NCBI GenBank assembly: GCA_965368765.1 | Contig: CBDUOF010000175.1 | Coordinates: 1-10,591, forward strand | DNA length: 10,591 bases | Direction of reading: 5' to 3' | Source: Leptofilum sp965368765 | GTDB lineage: Bacteria; Chloroflexota; Anaerolineae; Promineifilales; Promineifilaceae | Shown here: positions 5,943-10,591 of the stretch, piece by piece | Position numbering within the stretch: the stretch's first letter is position 1 | Layout: every line of letters starts with the position of its first letter | Made by a program: the position numbers and the translations under genes | Notes under the pieces: generated by a model | The model's database searches: none | What the model was told of the DNA's origin: nothing | Seen by the model: only the letters and a program-made list of their open reading frames with translations

Positions 5943-8015
5943 ATGCACCAGCTAACCCAACAACTGCGTCAACTTACTAACAAGCTATTCCCCAATCTCA
6001 CAGACCAAACTGCTACCAGACAAGAAATGGCCTACTTGTCTATGACCTATTCTTATTTCTTGTTCCCCTTTTTGATTGCGGGGACGGTATGGTTATGGGT
6101 AGTTACAGATTGGTCGGTATTGGCAAACAATTGGGGCATTTTGCTCTTTTTGCTGCTGCTAATTTCGCAGATTGATCAACGGCCGTTTATTCTCCCCGTT
6201 TCACTCTCCGACACGCTTACCCTTCCCTTTTCCACCTCACTTTCCAACTTGTTAAGCATGGTGCTGTTACTTATTTTTGGCCCCAGCGCCTTGTGGATTA
6301 TTTGGGTGGTGGGCTTGGGAATAAGTATACAGACAGCCTGGCGAGACGGCCGTCAGCAAAACCTGCCTTATCTCTTTGCCCTCAACAGCTTTATCCAAAT
6401 GAGCGGAACCACCACATTTTTTCTTTTGGTCACTGGCATCGTCTTTACAGCAACGGGTGGCACATATCCCTTCCAGGCAGACAGTTTGGCCGACTGGCTA
6501 CCTGCGGTGTGGGCCATTTTGTCGCTCTCGGTAACACCGGTCATTGTTTATTATTTGCCTACCTGGAGCATTACCATCCAAAGTGGGCAGCCATTAAACA
6601 AACAAACCTTTTTTCAACTCATCGGGGGCGGCATCTTGCTGTCGCTGCTAACGGTCCCATTTGCTATACCGTTGGCGCTGGTTTACGATGCCCAAAATCT
6701 GGCGCTTTTCATCTCGCTCTGCCTTGCCGTCGCGTCCACCAACATGCTGGCTTACTTTTTAAGCCAGTTTAATATGCTGACGCAGATCCGCAGCAAGGAG
6801 CTGCGCACGCTAGAAAACCTCGGTGAAGCACTCATCACCGCCCCCGCTGATGGCTCAACATTGAAAGAATCTCTGGAGCAACATCTGGCCAACCTGTTCC
6901 CAAACGATCATTTAGTGGTGCATTTGTTTGATGAACTGCCTGATGGCAAACTCCCCGTCTGGCCCACATTTACGCTGCAAACGGCTGTAAATTGGCCACC
7001 CGTCCCCGCAGAATTATGGCAGCGCATTCGTGACGCCAAAGAATCGACTCTGGTCGATCGAAATGTGCGGCTCCCTGGACAAAAAGCACCGTCAGGACAT
7101 CGGCTATTGGTGAAAATTTTAATTTCAGGTGAAAAGGAGGCGGTGCATTGCGTGGGAGCACTTTATTTACAGCGTACACCATCACGACGTGTGCCCAACC
7201 AGGTGCTGCCAACGCTGCAAGAGCTGGCCAGCCAGATTGGTTCGGCACTTTATCGGGCGCAAACGCACCAGGAAACATTGCAACGGCAAAAGATGGCTCA
7301 GGAGTTGGCCTTTGCCGGACGCATCCAACAAAGCTTTTTGCCCAATGAGATTCCCCAGCACCCAAACTGGGATTTTGCCGCCACGCTTATTCCAGCACGG
7401 CAAACCTCAGGAGATTTTTATGATTTTGTACCACTGGGGAACGGCCGTTTAGGGCTTGTTGTGGCGGATGTGGCAGACAAAGGCACTGGCGCCGCACTTT
7501 ACATGGCACTCAGCCGTACGCTGATCCGCACCTACGCCATGCAGTTCCCCGATGAGCCAGGCAGGGCGCTGCAGCTGGCCAACGAGCGTATTCTGCTGGA
7601 TACAGAAACCGATCAATTTGTGACAGTTTTTTATGGCGTACTGGAACTAGAAAACGGCCGTTTCACCTACGCGAACGCCGGACACAACCCCACTTACCAT
7701 CTCCATGGTGAAGTGCAAAGCCTCAGCAAAACTGGCATTCCCCTGGGGATGTTTGATGGGATGGCCTGGCAGCAAGCAACCATACAAATTGACCAGGGGG
7801 ATAGCTTAATTCTCTACAGCGATGGCGTACCGGAAGCCCAAAACAACCAGCAAGAAGAGTTTGGCGAAGACCGAATGTTGACCATTGCCCAGCAACACAC
7901 GCAGGCCGCCGCTATTGCCCGCCAAGATGCCATTACAGACGCGGTCACAGCCTTTGTCGATGGCGCACCACAATTCGACGATATTACCCTGATGGTCGCG
8001 ACGAGAGTAAAGTAG
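5943..8015 (+). CDS. Membrane-anchored GAF + SpoIIE/PP2C-type serine phosphatase (RsbU-like)
   Basis: 690 residues. Residues 36-275 hold about seven or eight membrane segments forming an N-terminal sensor domain of no family I can name. Residues about 285-437 are GAF-like, ending in a coiled-coil linker with the 'AGRIQQSFLP' signature (458-467) that precedes SpoIIE domains. Residues 476-688 are a complete PP2C/SpoIIE domain: SGDFYD (D491, D494), VVADVADKGTGAALYM (D509, D512), YANAGHNP (577-583), GIPLGM, YSDGVPEA (D627) and QFDDITLMV (D679, D680). The metal-binding aspartates are intact, so it should be active. Family knowledge: such enzymes dephosphorylate anti-sigma-factor antagonists (STAS proteins) in partner-switching pathways. 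No STAS or anti-sigma kinase gene is in the window. The ATG at 5943 has a short-spaced GGAG at 5935-5938. Four ACGGCCGT copies lie inside, used in two frames. Confidence 0.9.
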   Translation: MHQLTQQLRQLTNKLFPNLTDQTATRQEMAYLSMTYSYFLFPFLIAGTVWLWVVTDWSVLANNWGILLFLLLLISQIDQRPFILPVSLSDTLTLPFSTSLSNLLSMVLLLIFGPSALWIIWVVGLGISIQTAWRDGRQQNLPYLFALNSFIQMSGTTTFFLLVTGIVFTATGGTYPFQADSLADWLPAVWAILSLSVTPVIVYYLPTWSITIQSGQPLNKQTFFQLIGGGILLSLLTVPFAIPLALVYDAQNLALFISLCLAVASTNMLAYFLSQFNMLTQIRSKELRTLENLGEALITAPADGSTLKESLEQHLANLFPNDHLVVHLFDELPDGKLPVWPTFTLQTAVNWPPVPAELWQRIRDAKESTLVDRNVRLPGQKAPSGHRLLVKILISGEKEAVHCVGALYLQRTPSRRVPNQVLPTLQELASQIGSALYRAQTHQETLQRQKMAQELAFAGRIQQSFLPNEIPQHPNWDFAATLIPARQTSGDFYDFVPLGNGRLGLVVADVADKGTGAALYMALSRTLIRTYAMQFPDEPGRALQLANERILLDTETDQFVTVFYGVLELENGRFTYANAGHNPTYHLHGEVQSLSKTGIPLGMFDGMAWQQATIQIDQGDSLILYSDGVPEAQNNQQEEFGEDRMLTIAQQHTQAAAIARQDAITDAVTAFVDGAPQFDDITLMVATRVK

Positions 8016-8038
8016 GGCCATGGTTGGCCATGCCTACT
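8011..8038. terminator. Hairpin between convergent genes, possible bidirectional terminator
   Basis: AGTAGG (8011-8016) pairs with CCTACT (8033-8038) and CATGG (8019-8023) with CCATG (8028-8032), giving 11 bp with a 2-nt bulge and a TTGG loop. It overlaps the stop codon of the phosphatase (8013-8015). No real T run follows on the plus strand and only TTTACTCT on the minus strand, so termination is plausible but weakly supported. The rest of 8039-8103 shows nothing recognisable. Confidence 0.4.
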
Positions 8039-8103
8039 GAAAAGTCAGAGATTTAGCAGCCTTCGTCATACCACGCAGCTACGGTTAAAAGGTGGACACA
8101 ATC

Positions 8104-9906
8104 TCAGCCATCTACGAGCTGCGTGAACCTGTCAATGTCTGCCCTTAATACATCCAGACTGGCTTCCCAGAAATCAATTGTGCGAATATCGATGCCAAAG
8201 CGAGCCGCCAACTCAGCTGCATTGGACATACCGGTCATCGAAAGCAGTTCATCATATCCTGTTTTGAACGGCTCCGGATCGGCTTGGTATTGTGCATACA
8301 GCCCCAAGCCAAACAACAGCCCAAAGGTATAGGGGAAATTATAAAATGTGGCGGCATAGTAATGCGGGACATAAGCCCAGCGGTAGGGGTGAATCGCGCC
8401 CTCTTCCAAGGCATCGCCCAGTGAAGCGAGCTGCGTTTCGGTATCCAGGGCACAAAGCTCTTCCACAGAAAGCTCCCGCTCTTTGCGCTTCTCAAACAGC
8501 TGTTCCTCAAACATAAAGTTGCTGCTTGCCCCCAACACGACGCGGGTGGCATATTCCAGCACCCCGTCGATGATGATGAGCTGGTCTTGGCGATCGGCCG
8601 TTTTTAATGCGGCATGTTCCACAATTTTTTGGCAGAAAGTACTGGCCGTCTCCGCCAGGGTCATGGGCAACTCTCGCTGAAGCGGTGTGCGCTCCGCGAG
8701 ACAAAGGTTGTGGTAAGCGTGGCCCAGCTCATGTGCCAGCGTGCTCACGCCAGAAAAGCCCGGCTCATAATTCGTCAATATGCGAGATTCATCCCGGCGC
8801 AGCCCCATACAAAATGCGCCCCCTCGCTTTCCGTCACGGGGTTCCGCATCAATCCAGTTTTCACTAAAGGCGCGATCGGCCAGGCGGCGCATTTTGGGTG
8901 AGTAGGTGCCAAATTGCGTCATAACAAACTCGGTCGCATCGCTGTATGCCCAGCTTTGTTCCCCCTGACCCAAAGGCACAAGCCGATCATACCAGGCCAG
9001 CTTTGGCAGCTTCAGCGCGCGTGCACGAGCTTTTAGGTAGCGTTGAAAGTCGGGAAAGGCGTTCCGGGTGGCGGTCATCATTGCGTCTAGCGTGGGGCGG
9101 TCTATGGCATTTTGGAAAAGCACCATATCCAGTGGTGATTCCCACCCCCTCCGGCGGGTTAAGGCCAACGTTTCCCCCTTAATATTGTTGAGACAGGCAG
9201 CAAGTGGAACGGCCGATTCTGCCAGCCTGTTTACAACGGCCTCATGTGCCTGTCTGCGCAACGTTCGATCCTGTTCAAAAGCTAAATTTTGGGCAGCCGT
9301 GAGGGGCATCGTTTGGGTTTCACCCTCTTTCTCAATCGTTACCGTAATTTGGGAAGTGTAGTTGCTAAACAGCCGGAACCAACTGCTGCCACCAGTTAGC
9401 GCTAACTCAGCAGCCAGGTCTTCCTGAGCCGGTGTCATCAGGTGCAGCGCTTCTTGCCGTGCTTTACTCAGCATATATTCATGTTGCCTGGCCACGGACG
9501 ATTTTCCCAGTAATTGGTCAACATCTAGTGAACCAATCCAGGCAGTGAGCCGGGTTCCCAGCAAAGAAAGGCGTGAGAGATGCGGCAACAATTGACTATT
9601 CCGCGCTTGCGCCTCGGTGTTGCGTGAATCGGTTGTCAGGAAGCCATACAGATAAGCCTGTAAAATATGGATATGCTCGTCAATGGCATTAAAACGATTG
9701 ATGATGTTCTCAAACAGATCAACGAGCGCGTCGTCGATGGGAACGGCCGTATCCACCCGATTTATCTGATTGTCATCGAATAAAGTCACCATGTCTGCAA
9801 TCGCGTCCACCACATCCTGAAACCCGGTCTCAAATTCAACTGATTCTAGCCCCGGAAAGACAGTGCTAAAATCCCAGTGGGGCAGTTCATTTTTTACTTG
9901 GCTCAT
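8104..9906 (-). CDS. pepF: M3-family oligoendopeptidase F (zinc metallopeptidase)
   Basis: 600 residues, the usual length for the pepF/M3 family. The zinc site is H392-E393-L-G-H396 in STLAHELGHAYHN, and the third ligand is probably E419 in MTLAETAS. Other family landmarks are GWESPLDMVLFQNAIDRPTLDAM (254-276), GKRGGAFCMG (359-368) just before the active site, and HPYRWAYVPHYY (506-517), which carries the substrate-binding His/Tyr residues. The N-terminal half is helical, as expected for the lid that limits access to short peptides. Known function: cytoplasmic hydrolysis of oligopeptides of roughly 7-17 residues; no signal peptide is present here, in agreement. ATG at 9906-9904 with GGAG (9917-9914) 7 nt upstream supports the start. 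It is convergent with the phosphatase and divergent from the next gene. One exact palindrome (9743) encodes Thr-Ala-Val; one-base variants occur at 8594 and 9209. Confidence 0.93.
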   Translation of the reverse strand: MSQVKNELPHWDFSTVFPGLESVEFETGFQDVVDAIADMVTLFDDNQINRVDTAVPIDDALVDLFENIINRFNAIDEHIHILQAYLYGFLTTDSRNTEAQARNSQLLPHLSRLSLLGTRLTAWIGSLDVDQLLGKSSVARQHEYMLSKARQEALHLMTPAQEDLAAELALTGGSSWFRLFSNYTSQITVTIEKEGETQTMPLTAAQNLAFEQDRTLRRQAHEAVVNRLAESAVPLAACLNNIKGETLALTRRRGWESPLDMVLFQNAIDRPTLDAMMTATRNAFPDFQRYLKARARALKLPKLAWYDRLVPLGQGEQSWAYSDATEFVMTQFGTYSPKMRRLADRAFSENWIDAEPRDGKRGGAFCMGLRRDESRILTNYEPGFSGVSTLAHELGHAYHNLCLAERTPLQRELPMTLAETASTFCQKIVEHAALKTADRQDQLIIIDGVLEYATRVVLGASSNFMFEEQLFEKRKERELSVEELCALDTETQLASLGDALEEGAIHPYRWAYVPHYYAATFYNFPYTFGLLFGLGLYAQYQADPEPFKTGYDELLSMTGMSNAAELAARFGIDIRTIDFWEASLDVLRADIDRFTQLVDG

Positions 9907-10012
9907 AATTAATCTCCATCCATATCGTTGATTGCCAATTTACAGCTTCTTTACTATCGTAGAAAGTTTAACAATGATTAGGCCAGGGGCAAACATTGAA
10001 TAAGGTGACTGT

Positions 10013-10026
10013 CTTAAATGGTTAAG
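10013..10026. promoter_or_regulatory. Small inverted repeat CTTAA-ATGG-TTAAG in the divergent intergenic region
   Basis: A 5-4-5 inverted repeat lies between pepF and the right-hand membrane protein gene, about 44 bp upstream of the TATAAT at 10070. A further TAAG (10001-10004) is in phase. It could be an operator, but the arms are short and AT-rich, so chance is a real alternative. The remainder of 9907-10069 shows no other convincing element, and I found no good minus-strand promoter for pepF. Confidence 0.2.
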
Positions 10027-10066
10027 TAAATCAACACAATTTCCTACGTTCAACCACGTCCCGATT

Positions 10067-10075
10067 TGTTATAAT
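10067..10075 (+). promoter_or_regulatory. Extended -10 promoter (TGTTATAAT) for the right-hand membrane protein
   Basis: A perfect TATAAT (10070-10075) is preceded by TG one base upstream (10067-10068), the extended -10 arrangement, which tolerates a weak -35. The hexamer 17 bp upstream is CGTTCA. The predicted start near 10082 leaves a leader of about 39 nt before ATG 10121. Confidence 0.6.
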
Positions 10076-10120
10076 GCAACAATTAGTCTAAAGAGTGCCT
10101 GGAAAAATGCAGAAACTCAA

Positions 10121-10591
10121 ATGAATTTAGAAGACAAACTCCCCATTCAGCCGTTAGCCGATGAAGCGTTACTGACGCAACCTTCGTCCTACACGCTTGT
10201 CAAGCGCCTGTTAATAATAACGGCCGTTTCGTTGGGTCTAGTCTCATTTCTTTATTGGGTTCGGGGCAGCATGTCTGGTGGCAATCTGGTGATAGGCGGC
10301 GGAACGCTACTGGTATTACTGGTGAGCGCCGCATTATTACATCGCAACCACGTATCAGCGGCAGCCCATTTGTACACCGCCGCATTCTGGTTATCAATCA
10401 CTGCCCACCTGACGACAGCTGGCATCGGGCAGACGCCAGGTCCTGGAGCCTATATTATTCTCATCCTGGCCGCCGCAATTCTGCTGCGGGGCCGCGTGGC
10501 TCTATTTTATTCCTTGCTGTCGTTTTTAGCCGCCATACTTATCGTGTTAGGCACCGAGATGGGCCGCCTACCCATCAATTCCTTCGGCCCC
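10121..10591 (+). CDS. N-terminus of a multi-pass membrane protein, probably a sensor kinase or other signalling protein (3' truncated by window edge)
   Basis: The frame is open for 157 codons from ATG 10121 to the window edge. After a cytoplasmic-like start of about 27 residues there are five hydrophobic segments near 28-46, 55-73, 82-100, 109-123 and 126-144. A small polar loop with Gly and Pro (GIGQTPGPGAY) precedes the fourth segment, and an Arg pair follows it (LLRGRVAL). Compact domains of this style often precede GAF/PAS and histidine kinase or GGDEF modules in Chloroflexota, but the effector part is beyond the window, so this is inference. ACGGCCGT at 10220 encodes Thr-Ala-Val inside the first membrane segment. 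The Shine-Dalgarno is weak. A five-codon frame (ATG 10107, MQKLK) ends in TGA overlapping the ATG, an ATGA junction that may couple translation. Confidence 0.65.
   Translation, partial: MNLEDKLPIQPLADEALLTQPSSYTLVKRLLIITAVSLGLVSFLYWVRGSMSGGNLVIGGGTLLVLLVSAALLHRNHVSAAAHLYTAAFWLSITAHLTTAGIGQTPGPGAYIILILAAAILLRGRVALFYSLLSFLAAILIVLGTEMGRLPINSFGP

Larger units (their letters stand above)
193..10227. repeat. Highly iterated palindrome ACGGCCGT (15 exact copies)
   Basis: Exact copies start at 193, 274, 615, 852, 984, 2067, 4540, 4559, 5253, 6179, 6346, 7441, 7654, 9743 and 10220. One-base variants are at 27 and 5532 (ACGGCCGC), 8594 (TCGGCCGT) and 9209 (ACGGCCGA). Most exact copies have A on the left, and many extend to AACGGCCGTT. 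Thirteen lie inside coding regions in all three reading frames and two form a terminator stem, so the conserved entity is the DNA word, not a peptide motif. Confidence 0.9.

Noticed and set aside
6970..7365. Antisense and alternate-frame readings inside the SpoIIE phosphatase
   Set aside because: The sense frame carries complete GAF-linker and PP2C motifs; the others show no recognisable protein character.
10200..10397. Minus-strand frame near the right edge
   Set aside because: It lies opposite a plus-strand frame with clear membrane-segment periodicity and a promoter, and its translation is not protein-like.

Overview
This looks like a chromosomal window from a free-living bacterium, most probably Chloroflexota (Anaerolineae/Ardenticatenia-like). 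That placement is inference. It rests on a very large secreted protein built from PD40, FnIII-like and DUF11-type modules and ending in a hydrophobic 'YVYLPIMQK' tail, on a membrane-sensor SpoIIE phosphatase, and on overall gene style. I see no rRNA, tRNA, CRISPR array, transposase or phage gene.

Layout: (1) 3-326 (+), the 3' end of a GNAT acetyltransferase. (2) 327-560, a leader with a TATAAT box, a hairpin and a strong T8 terminator just before the next gene. (3) 561-4505 (+), a 1314-residue secreted multidomain protein with two beta-propellers, the second apparently inserted inside a jelly-roll domain. (4) 4538-4605, a perfect-stem terminator running straight into a promoter-like sequence. 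(5) 4606-5100 (+), an unrecognised 164-residue soluble protein, followed by a short direct repeat and a second T-run terminator. (6) 5214-5891 (+), a CPBP-family intramembrane protease. (7) 5943-8015 (+), a membrane-anchored GAF plus SpoIIE/PP2C phosphatase. (8) 8104-9906 (-), an M3-family oligoendopeptidase F, convergent with the phosphatase. (9) 9907-10120, a divergent intergenic region with an extended -10 promoter. (10) 10121-10591 (+), the N-terminus of a multi-pass membrane protein, probably a signalling protein, cut by the window edge.

The genes do not form one obvious pathway. Common themes are the cell envelope and signalling (secreted adhesin-like protein, two membrane sensor-like proteins, membrane protease) and peptide turnover (PepF).

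The most unusual signal crosses gene boundaries. The 8-bp palindrome ACGGCCGT occurs 15 times in 10.6 kb, where about 0.16 is expected for equal base frequencies. It is read in all three codon frames inside genes (Thr-Ala-Val, Asn/Asp-Gly-Arg, Arg-Pro-Phe), and two copies form the stem of a terminator. This resembles the HIP1 highly iterated palindrome of cyanobacteria but with a different sequence. Two genes also have an intrinsic terminator placed just upstream of their Shine-Dalgarno, which suggests attenuation or obligatory read-through.
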